NCBI GenBank assembly: GCA_947499975.1
Contig: CANMQE010000001.1
Coordinates: forward strand, 1,400,899-1,464,898
DNA: 64,000 nt
Origin: an uncultured Sphingomonadaceae bacterium
GTDB lineage: Bacteria > Pseudomonadota > Alphaproteobacteria > Sphingomonadales > Sphingomonadaceae
Direction of reading: 5' to 3'
Notes under the pieces: generated by a model
What the model saw: the letters and a program-made list of their open reading frames with translations, nothing else
Told to the model about the DNA's origin: nothing
Databases searched by the model: none
Made by a program: the position numbers and the translations under genes
Shown here: piece after piece, positions 1-8,149 of the stretch
How the letters are laid out: each line of letters opens with the position of its first letter
How positions within the stretch are numbered: the stretch's first letter is position 1

Positions 1-2
1 GC

Positions 3-1061
3 TTCCGCCTGATCTACGATCTTGGCAACCGCCGCGTCTTCATTGCGGAGACTTTCGACGATACACCAGCCCTTGGCGCCAATCTGGAGCGTGGCACCGA
101 GATCATCGGCATCGGCACCAGTTCCGGCAACATCGTCAGCGTGAACAGCCTGCTGGCCGATGGCGACCCGCAGGACGTGATCCAGGCGCTGGGCCCGCCC
201 GACGTCGGCGTTACCCGCGTGCTACAGGTCGTCGATGCCGGCGGCGTATCGCGCGAAGTCAGCATTGCCAAGACCGAGTACGAGCTCGACCCGGTGCCGC
301 GCTATGGCGCGCAGATCATCAACGATGGCGGCAAGCAGGTCGGCTACATCCGCCTCACCAATTTCATCAATCCCGCGATTGACGACCTGCGCGATGCCTT
401 TGCGGATTTCCGTGCGGCCGGCGTCACCGAACTGGTGATTGACCTGCGTTACAATGGCGGTGGCGGCATCAATGTGAACGAGTTTTTCGCAGATCTGCTG
501 GGCCGCGGTCTGGATGGCGAGGTTTTCGAGACGATCGCCTTCCGTGACAGCAAGTCCGAGAATAACGAGACCTATCGCTTCAACGCGCGGCCCCAGTCCA
601 TCGAGCCGACGCGCATCGCTTTCATTACCACCAGCGGATCGGCCTCCGCCAGCGAGGCGCTGATCAACGGGATGCAGCCCTATCTCGGCAACGATCTGGC
701 CATCGTCGGGCAGAACACATTCGGCAAGCCCGTGGGCCAATCGGCGTTCGACCTTTCGGAATGCGATGATCGCCTGCGCGTCGTGACGATCAAGCTGGAG
801 AACGCCAACGGCCAGGGCGAATATTTCAACGGGCTGGCTGAAACCGTGCCCAACACCTGCCGCGCGCGCGATGATATCATGCGCAATTTCGGCGATCCCC
901 AGGAAGACATGCTGGCGACCGCGCTGGATTTCCTGGCCGGACGCAGCTGCACGCCGATCGCCGGCGGCCCCGCCACCACGCAATCAACCGGCGGCAGAAC
1001 CCTGTTGCAGCCCGATCGCCCCACCTCGGTTATCGAGCATGAGGCGCCGGGCGTTTACTGA
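3..1061 (+). CDS. S41 family C-terminal processing peptidase (5' partial)
   Basis: The reading frame is open from the left window edge, so the N-terminus (probably a signal or lipoprotein peptide) lies outside. The visible 352 residues start inside a PDZ-like segment (ERGTEIIGIG) and continue into the S41 protease domain. The strand LVIDLRYNGGG is the family core, the Ser of SGSASASEAL is the expected nucleophile, and the Lys of FGKPVGQ is the expected general base. S41 enzymes act in the periplasm on protein C-termini or misfolded proteins. The gene ends 7 bases past the stop of the convergent lipoprotein gene. Family assignment is firm; the substrate is unknown. Confidence 0.9.
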   Translation, partial: FRLIYDLGNRRVFIAETFDDTPALGANLERGTEIIGIGTSSGNIVSVNSLLADGDPQDVIQALGPPDVGVTRVLQVVDAGGVSREVSIAKTEYELDPVPRYGAQIINDGGKQVGYIRLTNFINPAIDDLRDAFADFRAAGVTELVIDLRYNGGGGINVNEFFADLLGRGLDGEVFETIAFRDSKSENNETYRFNARPQSIEPTRIAFITTSGSASASEALINGMQPYLGNDLAIVGQNTFGKPVGQSAFDLSECDDRLRVVTIKLENANGQGEYFNGLAETVPNTCRARDDIMRNFGDPQEDMLATALDFLAGRSCTPIAGGPATTQSTGGRTLLQPDRPTSVIEHEAPGVY

Positions 1062-1537
1062 TTGGTTGTGGCGGCAGGCTGCATTCGGTCTGTCGCCGTT
1101 TCCGCCTCTTCAGTCTCCGCATCCCCAGTCCACGCGCAACCCTCGCGCGTTTCGGCGCCGATCCGCAAGGTTGCGATGAAGGGATAGTCGCGGTCGCTCA
1201 TCCCGTCCGAACAGGGCGCGAAAGTGGGTGCGGGCGTTATTGCCAGATCGAGCGGCTGGCCGGACAGCGTTCCGCTGAAAGACAGGCCGCCGCGTCCGGC
1301 AAAGCGGGTGATGTCGATCACCGTGCCATCGGGGTTTTCCGGTGTCGTGTAGATCAGGCGATCGCCCTCTACACTCCCACCCCAGAACGGCTCCGTTCCC
1401 GTCAGCCGGATCGTCTCGTCCGCCGCAATCGCGCTGAACGCGGCCTCGTCCGCGGTGTTGCCGGGCACGTTCTGCGCATCCTGCCCGCAAGAGGAAACCC
1501 CCAACATACCTGCCAACAACATCCATCGTGTGCGCAT
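1055..1537 (-). CDS. COG3650-like lipoprotein
   Basis: A 160-residue protein with a lipobox signal peptide (LLAGMLGVSSC), so probably anchored to a membrane. The body contains GTEPFWGG, typical of small proteins of the COG3650 kind, and two further Cys residues (APCSDGMSDRDYPF and GCAWTG) that could form a disulfide. I chose the ATG at 1537 because AAGGA sits about 10 bases upstream and the signal peptide begins there; the open frame extends to 1621. It overlaps the S41 gene tail to tail by 7 bases. Function is unknown. Confidence 0.75.
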   Translation of the reverse strand: MRTRWMLLAGMLGVSSCGQDAQNVPGNTADEAAFSAIAADETIRLTGTEPFWGGSVEGDRLIYTTPENPDGTVIDITRFAGRGGLSFSGTLSGQPLDLAITPAPTFAPCSDGMSDRDYPFIATLRIGAETREGCAWTGDAETEEAETATDRMQPAATTNQ

Positions 1538-1645
1538 AACTGCCTGTTCCTTCACCATAACCACGGGCGAACGCGGCATCCTGCCGGAACATCCCGCTGC
1601 CACAAAGCGTTGATCGGGCAAATAACTTGTTCCGGAGTGCTTCCG

Positions 1646-2221
1646 ATGAAATTCTCGCCTTGGTTAATTGCCGTCGCTCTCGCCGTGCCTGTGGCAGGCG
1701 CTTACGCTGGTAGCAAGATGTCCGCCGATCCTGTCGGCCCGAGGCACGACCTTGCCCAGAACCTGCCGAACAGGCAGGCAATTGCAGTTGCCGATGCCTC
1801 TACTCGCACCCAGCCCCGACTTCCCGATCACTACGCGATGGAAACGCCGGAAGGCACCGTGGAAGTGCATGAACTGGCCATACGGGGCCGCTATAGTGAT
1901 CGCGTCAGCCAATACGATCATTATCAGCAGCCGGTTGATGAAGACATCGCGGCGATGGAAGCGGACTGGGATGAGCAGCGCCTCGACGAACGCGCCCAGC
2001 ATGCGCTCGAACCCGCTCCCGAAAGTCGGCAACAATCCGCCAGGGATGCTCTGGCCGAGCAGCAGGCTCCGCAGATCGCCCATTACGCTGGAATGGAAGC
2101 TGCACGTACGGGCGAGATTGCCCGAGCCAACGTGCAGCAGGCCGCCACGCCCGCAGCACAGCCCAGCGTAGGGAACGTGCGTGTCGTAAATGTAGAACAG
2201 GAACTGGCCCGGCTGCAATAA
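1646..2221 (+). CDS. Hypothetical secreted protein
   Basis: A 191-residue protein with an N-terminal signal peptide (MKFSPWLIAVALAVPVAGAYA), followed by a hydrophilic, Gln/Ala/Glu-rich chain without recognisable domain. The middle (residues about 60-150) is rich in charged residues and likely helical. The start at 1646 is preceded by GGAG at a good distance. I do not recognise the family. It is transcribed away from the lipoprotein gene on the left, with about 108 bases between the two starts. Confidence 0.6.
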   Translation: MKFSPWLIAVALAVPVAGAYAGSKMSADPVGPRHDLAQNLPNRQAIAVADASTRTQPRLPDHYAMETPEGTVEVHELAIRGRYSDRVSQYDHYQQPVDEDIAAMEADWDEQRLDERAQHALEPAPESRQQSARDALAEQQAPQIAHYAGMEAARTGEIARANVQQAATPAAQPSVGNVRVVNVEQELARLQ

Positions 2222-2245
2222 CCGGCCAGCGGCTCCAGCCATCAA

Positions 2246-2698
2246 TCAGGCAGCCATTCCCAGCAGGATCGTGGCAGCCCCCAGCCCCAGCGACAGCGGC
2301 AACCGCAGCGACAGCCACCATACCGGCCTGACTGTGACGAGCCGCATATCCACAAGCAGGCTTAGAATGATCGCCGCGCCCAGCGCGATAAGCGACGGCC
2401 CCGGCCATTGAGCGCCGAACACCCAGGGAATGTATGTCCCCAATGCCAGCAGGCTTGGTGCTATGCTTGCCACCCATAGCCAGTTTGGCGCACGGCGGCC
2501 TGAGTCAGGAGATCCTGCTGCCAGACCCCACCACATTCCACCCAGGAAGCTGAGGATCAGCGCGGCGTAGGCCCAGCCGATCGCCAGCGCGCTCCACCGC
2601 CATTCCGGCGGCCCGAACCATGCAGCGGCAAGGCAGGCAAGTTGGGGCAGTAACCCCGCGTAACCAAGAAAGCGGGCAGCTGGAGGCATCTGTTTCAT
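2246..2698 (-). CDS. DUF3429-like integral membrane protein
   Basis: A 150-residue, very hydrophobic protein with about five predicted membrane helices. The patterns GYAGLLPQ near the start and FLGGMWWG in the second half are those of the DUF3429 family of small inner-membrane proteins of unknown function. The ATG at 2696-2698 was chosen because the family core begins directly after it; the frame stays open to 2785. The gene lies between a secreted-protein gene read towards it and the terminator of the fasciclin gene. Confidence 0.72.
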   Translation of the reverse strand: MKQMPPAARFLGYAGLLPQLACLAAAWFGPPEWRWSALAIGWAYAALILSFLGGMWWGLAAGSPDSGRRAPNWLWVASIAPSLLALGTYIPWVFGAQWPGPSLIALGAAIILSLLVDMRLVTVRPVWWLSLRLPLSLGLGAATILLGMAA

Positions 2699-2742
2699 CG
2701 GAATGCTGCTTACACCGTTGTGCAATCTCAAGATAGCATAGC

Positions 2743-2772
2743 AAAAGGGCGGGCCCCGTGAAGGCCCGCCCC
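2743..2772 (-). terminator. Rho-independent terminator of the fasciclin gene
   Basis: Perfect 9-bp inverted repeat (GGGCGGGCC / GGCCCGCCC, 2747-2755 with 2763-2771) with a 7-base loop, followed on the minus strand by TTTT. It lies 28 bases beyond the stop of the fasciclin gene. Confidence 0.8.
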
Positions 2773-2799
2773 GATGCGTTTTCAATCGTGTTGTGTCGC

Positions 2800-3378
2800 T
2801 TACGGCATCAGCACGGTGTCGATAACGTGGATGACGCCGTTGGAGGCATCGACGTCGGTCATGGTAACAGTCGCGGTATTGCCCTGCGCATCGGTCAGCA
2901 TCACATTGCCACCGTCAATCATTGCAGTCAGCGTACCGCCATTAACGGTGTTGATGGTGTAGCCATCGGCGCCCGCTGCTTCGATGGCGCTGGTCAGGTC
3001 GGCTGCCATCACTTCGCCTTCCACCACGTGGTAGGTCAGGATGTTGCCAAGCTGGTCCGTATCCTCCGTGGTCAGCGTTTCCACGGTGCCATCGGGCAGC
3101 GCGTCAAACGCGGCGTTCGTCGGGGCGAACACGGTGTACGGGCCGTCACCGGAAAGGGTTTCGCCAAGCTCGGCTGCCGTCACGGCGCTTACGAGCGTGG
3201 AGAAATCGGGGTTGCCCTGTGCCACTTCGACGATGGTGCCCGGCGCAGTTGCCTCGGCATTGGCCATTTCATCGGCCATCATCGCGTCGTCTTCCATCGC
3301 GGTGTCTTCGGCAGGGTCGCCACATGCGGCCAGGGCCAGAGCAGCGGCAGATGCAGTAAGAATATGAAGAGCCTTCAT
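2800..3378 (-). CDS. Fasciclin (FAS1) domain lipoprotein
   Basis: A 192-residue protein: a lipoprotein signal peptide ending in LAAC, an acidic Met/Asp/Ala linker (about residues 20-45), then one FAS1 domain. The FAS1 hallmarks are visible: YTVFAPTNAAFDALP, ILTYHVVEGEV and the C-terminal NGVIHVIDTVLMP. FAS1 proteins mediate surface adhesion or association in many bacteria; the role here is not known. ATG at 3378 has AAGGAAAC upstream. A strong terminator follows, so it is probably a single-gene transcript. Confidence 0.9.
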   Translation of the reverse strand: MKALHILTASAAALALAACGDPAEDTAMEDDAMMADEMANAEATAPGTIVEVAQGNPDFSTLVSAVTAAELGETLSGDGPYTVFAPTNAAFDALPDGTVETLTTEDTDQLGNILTYHVVEGEVMAADLTSAIEAAGADGYTINTVNGGTLTAMIDGGNVMLTDAQGNTATVTMTDVDASNGVIHVIDTVLMP

Positions 3379-3566
3379 AATTTCGTTTCCTTGAACTTGA
3401 GTGAAGCATGTTGGGCCGACAATCGGCGCCTTCATTCATGCTCTTATCTCCCTCAATGGTCGGGAAACCGGCTTGTTCCAATTATGGCCAAAACATGGCC
3501 GAAAGCAGGTAGTGTGTCCTAATGTTCTCGGCGCAGCGGTTTGAATGGCATGCGGTGCGGATTAGA

Positions 3567-3980
3567 TCAGTTCTCGATCAGTCGACCCAGAACACGCACG
3601 GGGCACCTGTCCGCGCCACCCGATATGGTAGACGGCACAAGCAGCGTTTCCAGGTCTCCAGTGCAAATGCTGGTCGCACCGCGCGTGTCGAACGCCACGG
3701 CCCTGCTGAAATCAAGTTCGGGGCATGCTCCGGTCGTCTCCAGCAGCCATTCCTCGCGCACTCCCGCGCGCACCACGATGCGTTCGCTGCCGCCCGATCC
3801 GCCGGGCGCATTGGCATAGCCATTGATCTCGCGCTGCTGGAAACAGGCTCTCTGCGTGTCGAGATTGGCCAGCATCGCGTCGTACTCGTCGGCCTGTGGC
3901 GCTCCTGTCTGGGCGCACGCACCCAGACCCAGCGCGGCAGCAGCGACGAGCGATATTTGGAAAGATCTGGATACAGGCAC
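3567..3980 (-). CDS. DUF6491-type lipoprotein
   Basis: A 137-residue protein with a lipobox signal peptide (ALGLGAC). The mature part has four spaced Cys residues in the pattern ACFQQREING, GACPELD, SICTGD and DRCPVRV, which fits the DUF6491 family of small periplasmic proteins. The start is a GTG at 3978-3980, with AGGAG 7 bases upstream; the overlapping ATG two bases further up is in another frame. Function is unknown; the paired Cys suggest disulfides in an oxidising compartment. Confidence 0.75.
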   Translation of the reverse strand: MPVSRSFQISLVAAAALGLGACAQTGAPQADEYDAMLANLDTQRACFQQREINGYANAPGGSGGSERIVVRAGVREEWLLETTGACPELDFSRAVAFDTRGATSICTGDLETLLVPSTISGGADRCPVRVLGRLIEN

Positions 3981-3982
3981 AT

Positions 3983-4321
3983 CGATTCTCCTTATTCACG
4001 AAACCGCCCAGCCCGCCCTGATGTTCCGATCCATGCAGTTTGCCGCAGCCGGAAAACATCCTGCACCAAATCGCTGGCTATCGGCGATGCAGGCGCGCAG
4101 ACATCTGGGTGCAGCCTATGCAACGGACCGGACTGCCACCCATCCCGGTCCTCGAGCCCGCCGGACAGCGGGTAACGCCAGGCATGGCGGTAGATCGCAC
4201 CACTCCGACAAGGGGTTGGTGCGATCATCGTTTTGGACATGGTTTCTGGCCATCGTATTCGGCCGTGGTTTTGAGCAGTACCTCACTTGCCAGCCGCGCA
4301 AATCTTGTGCAGCCTCCTGCC
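3983..4321. other. Gene-free interval (339 bp)
   Basis: This stretch must contain the promoters of the leftward DUF6491 gene and the rightward DUF962 gene. Open frames exist on both strands but none has a ribosome site or family resemblance. I see no terminator, repeat or RNA gene. Confidence 0.5.
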
Positions 4322-4657
4322 ATGTCAGCGCGCTATGCCACCTTTGCCGAGTTCTGGCCGTTCTACCTGCGTGAACATTCGCGCCCCCGCACCCGCGCGC
4401 TGCATTACGTTGGCACCTCGCTGGTGGTCGCGATCGCGATCTTCGCCATCGTAACCGGTCGCTGGTGGTGGCTGGTGGGGATGCCGGTCGCCGGCTATTT
4501 CTTCGCCTGGCTTGCCCATTTCACGGTCGAGAAGAACCGGCCTGCAACCTTTACATATCCCCTGTGGAGCCTGGCGGCCGACTTTCGCATGTGGTGGCTG
4601 TGGCTGACCGGGCGGCTGGGGCCTGAGCTGGAGCGCGCCGGCGTGAAGGGCGAATGA
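4322..4657 (+). CDS. DUF962 / Mpo1-like membrane protein
   Basis: A 111-residue protein with the DUF962 pattern: FAEFWPFYLREHS near the start, N- or R-T-R-x-LHYVGT, two central membrane helices (about 30-47 and 50-70), then AWLAHFTVEKNRPATF and YPLWSLAADFRMW. Relatives include the yeast fatty-acid alpha-dioxygenase Mpo1, and bacterial members are uncharacterised inner-membrane proteins. The conserved His residues (EHS, LHYVG, AHF) that bind iron in Mpo1 are present. The ribosome site before ATG 4322 is weak, but the domain begins there. Confidence 0.8.
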   Translation: MSARYATFAEFWPFYLREHSRPRTRALHYVGTSLVVAIAIFAIVTGRWWWLVGMPVAGYFFAWLAHFTVEKNRPATFTYPLWSLAADFRMWWLWLTGRLGPELERAGVKGE

Positions 4658-4661
4658 TCGC

Positions 4662-5063
4662 CTACCCCAGAACCTCGTCGGCAAGTTTCGTATCAAGATA
4701 TTCCCGGACGCTGACGATCTTCCCCTCCGCCAGGCGGAACACGAAGCAGTAATCGTTGGCGTACACCTTGCCGGTGGTGGTGTCCGCATGGCCTTTTGCC
4801 AGCACTACGACGTGATCCCCGTCTGCCAGTACGAGTTCGGGAATGTTGCGGTAAGGGCCGGTGAAATTGGCAAAAAGCGGACCCATCAGTTCGGCCTCGA
4901 CATTGGCGAGGCCGCTGACTTCCTTCGACCAGTTGGAGGTACCCATCACTCTCCAGGTGATATTCTCGTCGAACAGCGGCAGGAAAGCGCCGGGATCACC
5001 ATGCTCCAGCTTCGCGAAGGCTTTTGTCAAAGCTGCGCGGTTCTTTTCGGTGGCGTCGGTCAT
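4662..5063 (-). CDS. NTF2-like / SnoaL-type protein
   Basis: A 133-residue cone-shaped NTF2-fold protein: N-terminal helices (EKNRAALTKAFAKLEHGD), DENITWRVMG, then strands ending in EGKIVSVREYLDTKLA. Such proteins are small isomerases, hydrolases or binding proteins for hydrophobic ligands; the reaction cannot be told. GGAGGAG sits just before the ATG. Its start overlaps the stop of the membrane-protein gene upstream (ATGA), so the two are co-translated. Confidence 0.8.
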   Translation of the reverse strand: MTDATEKNRAALTKAFAKLEHGDPGAFLPLFDENITWRVMGTSNWSKEVSGLANVEAELMGPLFANFTGPYRNIPELVLADGDHVVVLAKGHADTTTGKVYANDYCFVFRLAEGKIVSVREYLDTKLADEVLG

Positions 5064-5401
5064 GTCTTCTCCTCCCTGCCAGCGTCCGCCAGGCGTCGAT
5101 GCTCGTCGACACTGCGCCGCATTTCCCTGGCCTGCAAGTGGAGAGCCTTGTTGCTCAGCCGGATCTCGCGGCTCTGCTGGAAGAAGCCCAGCACCAGCCA
5201 GAGAAAGGCAAGCGGACTGGAGACGCCGCCGAGAAAATCGCCAAGTTCGTTGAGGCGAAGATCGGCCGGGTTCTGGCCCTGCAATATGAGGTAGATCGTC
5301 ACCCCGGCGACATAGAGAAAGGATAGCCACAGCCCGACCTGCGGAAGGCGACGCCGTTCGCGCTCGTCATCAAGGATCTGTGCCGCTTGGTCTTCGCTCA
5401 T
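5060..5401 (-). CDS. Hypothetical two-helix membrane protein
   Basis: A 113-residue protein with a charged N-terminus, two membrane helices (about 22-41 and 57-76), and a C-terminal charged helix (SREIRLSNKALHLQAREM) likely to form a coiled coil in the cytoplasm. Its layout resembles small proteins found near phage or mechanosensing genes, but I do not recognise the family. Its stop overlaps the NTF2-like gene by 4 bases. Confidence 0.6.
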   Translation of the reverse strand: MSEDQAAQILDDERERRRLPQVGLWLSFLYVAGVTIYLILQGQNPADLRLNELGDFLGGVSSPLAFLWLVLGFFQQSREIRLSNKALHLQAREMRRSVDEHRRLADAGREEKT

Positions 5402-5420
5402 CCGGGTCCCCCATCCGTTT

Positions 5421-5726
5421 CTAGCGCGTCGTCAGTCTCCGCTGGTTCGCATGAACCTTGCCACGATAGTGATCGACCGAGCGGCGCGCGCTGGCCTGCG
5501 GCGTGGCCGTGGGCATGGAGAACATCTGCCATCCCAGTTCCCAGCTCGACGCCAGCTTCTCCTCCACCATACGCGTCGCTTCGCGCTCGGCAAGCTTGCC
5601 GCCCGCCGCGATGCGCATCGAGCGCAGCCAGATGACCTGTGTTGCCTCCATCCACAGCATGGCGCTGTCAAAAGCGAGGCTGTTCCACTGGGCGAGGTCC
5701 GCTGGGGAGAATGTCTGTTTCATCAT
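5421..5726 (-). CDS. Conserved hypothetical protein, phasin-like size
   Basis: About 101 residues, helical, with an amphipathic core (AQWNSLAFDSAMLWMEATQV ... WELGWQMFSM). Two adjacent ATGs (5726 and 5723) could serve as start. The helical, soluble, 100-residue make-up is compatible with small granule-associated proteins, but this is only a resemblance. It lies just upstream of, and in line with, the membrane-protein gene at 5060-5401. Confidence 0.5.
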   Translation of the reverse strand: MMKQTFSPADLAQWNSLAFDSAMLWMEATQVIWLRSMRIAAGGKLAEREATRMVEEKLASSWELGWQMFSMPTATPQASARRSVDHYRGKVHANQRRLTTR

Positions 5727-5844
5727 GCTGCAACTGCGAAAAAGCAGGAAAGCTCCTGAGCGTCTGCACAAATGCGACGAGTGGAAGGCGCTTTATCGAA
5801 CACGCTTGCGCCGGCAGCTTGGCCCGCGGTCGGTAGGAAACGTT

Positions 5845-6078
5845 TCAGTCCTCGCCTACTTCGGCTGCGGCCTCGGCTTCCTCGGCCTCGATCCGCACGC
5901 GGCGATCTTCCTTGGCCTTCTCGCGATCATGCTCCACCTTGCGCGCCTGTTCTGCCAGGCCGCGCCAGGTTTTCTCGGCACGCTCGTGGCGTTCACGGAC
6001 ATTTTCCAGCGTGGAGGATTTCGCATCGGCGGCGGCTTCGTCTGCGCGTTGCTGGTAGAAACGGTAATTCTGCGACAT
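5845..6078 (-). CDS. Small charged coiled-coil protein
   Basis: A 77-residue protein made almost wholly of charged residues and Ala (QQRADEAAADAKSSTLENVR ... AEKTWRGLAEQARKVEHD), predicted to be one long helix. No membrane segment or signal is visible. Family not recognised. It stands alone between the phasin-sized gene and the cold-shock gene. Confidence 0.6.
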   Translation of the reverse strand: MSQNYRFYQQRADEAAADAKSSTLENVRERHERAEKTWRGLAEQARKVEHDREKAKEDRRVRIEAEEAEAAAEVGED

Positions 6079-6187
6079 CGGTGGCCTCGCTAGCTGGTGA
6101 AATGCAAAAGGCGGAGACTGGCCATATCGCCGTCCCCGCCCTTGCCGGTATCGCTCCTGCCGCGAAGGGCAGGAGGCGGTGGATACC

Positions 6188-6400
6188 TTAGTCTGCGGAG
6201 GAGAGGTTCACGGCGCTTTCCTTGCCGTTGCGGCCCATTTCCACGTCGTAGTTCAGGCGCTGTTCCTTATCCAGCGTCTGCATGCCGGCGGCCTGCACTG
6301 CGCTGATGTGAACGAAGCTGTCAGCCGAGCCATCGTCGGGCTGGATGAAGCCATAGCCCTTGTCGGTGTTGAAGAATTTTACTGTGCCGGTCTTGGCCAT
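6188..6400 (-). CDS. Cold-shock protein (CspA family)
   Basis: A 70-residue single cold-shock domain with both RNA-binding motifs intact: GTVKFFNTDKGYGFI (RNP1) and SFVHISAV (RNP2). It binds single-stranded nucleic acid and melts RNA structure. AAGGA precedes ATG 6400. About 280 bases of gene-free DNA lie upstream, enough for the long structured leader typical of cold-shock genes, though I cannot show one. Compare the divergent copy at 8150-8392. Confidence 0.95.
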   Translation of the reverse strand: MAKTGTVKFFNTDKGYGFIQPDDGSADSFVHISAVQAAGMQTLDKEQRLNYDVEMGRNGKESAVNLSSAD

Positions 6401-6684
6401 GTGATGTTCCTTTCGAGAACTGATAATTGCCACGCGGCAACATGCCGCATGGATCGTGCAAACCGTCATCGAAAAGGAAGTCGTAGTCTGGTTTACGCCG
6501 GGGCCCGGAAGGGCAGGCGGCGGTCGGCAAATCTAGAAGTCCGTCGCAATTATCGACGTAAGCGGGGCGCTTGTAACACGGCCGGCCCGGATCACCTAAC
6601 GATTGCTGAAATTGGTGCCGCCTGCCTGCCGCGGCCGCAGCTGCACGGTTGGACAAATGCCGCGCAGGCTTTACCCGGGCTGGC

Positions 6685-7185
6685 ATGGCTTCACCCCCTC
6701 CCGCGCCCACAAGCACGCCCGTCACCATCCTTGTCGATGCCGATGCCTGCCCGGTGAAGGAGGAGATCTACCGCGTGGCCGAACGGTTCGGCGCACATGT
6801 GCGCGTGGTGAGCAACAGCCCCTTCCGCGTGCCGGTCAGCGACCGGGTGAAGCGCGTGGTGGTGGACGACGGGTTCGACGCGGCGGACGACTGGATCGCC
6901 GAAAACGCCAATGTCCGCAGCATTGTGATTACAGGAGACATCCTGCTGGCCGAACGCTGCCTGAAGCAAGGTGCCACGGTGCTGAAACACGATGGCAGCG
7001 CCTTTGACGCCGCCAGCATCGGCAATGCCATCGCCACCCGCGCCCTGATGGCAGACCTCCGCGCCGGAATAAACGGCATCAGCGGCGGCCCGCCCCCGTT
7101 CAGCAAGGCCGACAGATCCCGCTTCCTGCAATCGCTGGACCGCGAACTGACGCGCCAATGTGGAACACCTGGAACACGGTCCTGA
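6685..7185 (+). CDS. UPF0178 / YaiI-family (DUF188) protein
   Basis: A 166-residue protein with the DUF188 pattern: ILVDADACPVKEEIYRVAER, VITGDILLAERCL, and the C-terminal GGPPPFSKADRSRF. The DADACP acidic cluster resembles PIN-like nuclease folds, so a role on nucleic acid is possible but unproven for the family. Start at 6685 is chosen because a proline-rich tail directly precedes the domain; no good ribosome site is visible. Confidence 0.88.
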   Translation: MASPPPAPTSTPVTILVDADACPVKEEIYRVAERFGAHVRVVSNSPFRVPVSDRVKRVVVDDGFDAADDWIAENANVRSIVITGDILLAERCLKQGATVLKHDGSAFDAASIGNAIATRALMADLRAGINGISGGPPPFSKADRSRFLQSLDRELTRQCGTPGTRS

Positions 7186-7202
7186 GGTGAAAACCGCCGG
7201 AG

Positions 7203-7294
7203 CGTAACCTTGCGCGTCGTAAGTGTGACCAACCGTGCCCGAAGTGTCACCCGGACGCATTCGCCTGTCACCCTGGCGCGCACAAAGTGTCACG
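7203..7294. repeat. Five-copy 21-bp periodic repeat
   Basis: The heptamer TGTSACS (plus-strand cores CGTAACC, TGTGACC, TGTCACC, TGTCACC, TGTCACG) recurs at 7203, 7224, 7245, 7266 and 7288, so the spacing is 21, 21, 21 and 22 bases, two helical turns. Three of the four spacers end in AAG. It lies between two convergent genes and runs into the 3' end of the HTH gene. Confidence 0.6.
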
Positions 7295-7571
7295 CGCCAA
7301 GCCCGTCACCCCGCGCCAGCAACGGATGGACAGAGCGCCGCGCGGCAATCGCCTCCGCCCGCCGCATCGCCGCCTCGCGCATGGCCCATTCCCACATCTC
7401 GGCAAACTTCGGCGCGCGAGCCCGCAGCCGATACGCCGCCTGCCGACTCATCCCCACCTCCCGCGCCGCCTTCGCCACCTTGCCGTGACGCGCGAGCGCC
7501 TTGAGGAAGGCGGCGGCCTTCGGGCCGGTCCAGCGGGTTGTATCAGTGTCGGGCGGTGTGGTGGTGCTCAT
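7290..7571 (-). CDS. Small helix-turn-helix protein
   Basis: A 93-residue protein whose residues about 24-48 (ALARHGKVAKAAREVGMSRQ, then AAYRLRARAP) form a clear helix-turn-helix, followed by a basic helical tail rich in Arg/Ala. It has no ligand-binding domain, so it is not a full LysR-type regulator. I chose the ATG at 7571 because the open frame above it (to 7703) is antisense to the decayed gene on the other strand. It is divergent from that remnant. Target unknown. Confidence 0.65.
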   Translation of the reverse strand: MSTTTPPDTDTTRWTGPKAAAFLKALARHGKVAKAAREVGMSRQAAYRLRARAPKFAEMWEWAMREAAMRRAEAIAARRSVHPLLARGDGLGA

Positions 7572-7604
7572 GCTTGGGAGCGGAGCATGGACAAAGCCGC
7601 GTAG

Positions 7605-7847
7605 GAAAGCAGTCTTCGCCTTCACCAACGCGTCGATTTCGCGCTGATGGACGAGAAAGCTCGCGTGGTTCATGCGCTGGAATACCAGGGGTCCGGCCAC
7701 CACGCGGGCCCGTCAGCAGCCGCCCGCGATGCGGTGAAGAAAGAAGCGCTGCGCAAGGCCGGGATCGGTTATCACGAGATCGTGGCTGGGCACACCACGC
7801 CGAGCGAGTTGCGGGCGCTGGTGGAAAAGCTGGTCACACGGCCCTGA
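7605..7847 (+). pseudogene. Truncated DUF2726-type gene remnant
   Basis: The frame between the stop at 7602-7604 and 7847 reads RVDFALMDEKARVVHALEYQ, then GSGHH, AARDAVKKEALRKAGIGY and SELRALVEKL. This is the C-terminal half of the DUF2726 nuclease-like fold (acidic pair, EYQGSGHH, RDAVKKEAL). The N-terminal half is absent: a stop lies directly upstream, and the preceding residues appear in another frame (AFTNA). An ATG at 7647 could still start a 66-residue product, but it would lack the first core strand. I read it as a decayed gene. Confidence 0.6.
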
Positions 7848-7851
7848 CTTC

Positions 7852-8070
7852 TTACCGTCCAGTCCCTGCTGTACTGACCTTGCCCTGCTGGCGTGCGAGT
7901 TCGGCGCGAGCGTGGTCAAGATCGGTATAGCGATACGGACCGACCCGGAATTCGTAAACGACGTGGCTGGTGATGCCGTCGGGTAGCGCAGCATCATCGT
8001 GCAGCAACGAGCCGCCCTCGTTTTCCCAGTCAGGCCGGTTTTCAGTCGTCTCGGTCATGGTCTCGGTCAT
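7852..8070 (-). CDS. Small hypothetical acidic protein
   Basis: A 72-residue protein: an acidic, polar N-terminus (MTETMTETTENRPDWENEGG), then YEFRVGPYRYTDLDHARAEL. The second half looks like a small folded domain. AGAGGTG precedes the ATG at 8070. No family recognised. It reads in the same direction as the divergent cold-shock protein upstream. Confidence 0.55.
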   Translation of the reverse strand: MTETMTETTENRPDWENEGGSLLHDDAALPDGITSHVVYEFRVGPYRYTDLDHARAELARQQGKVSTAGTGR

Positions 8071-8149
8071 CGGTGGACACCTCTGGTGAATGACGCAATC
8101 GCAAGACCGGAAGCGCGCGAACGCGCCTCCGGTAGTGCATTGGGATGGA

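Noticed and set aside
222..983. Long minus-strand open frame of 253 residues
   Set aside because: It is the shadow of the S41 peptidase: codon bias is reversed, and no start site or family pattern is present.
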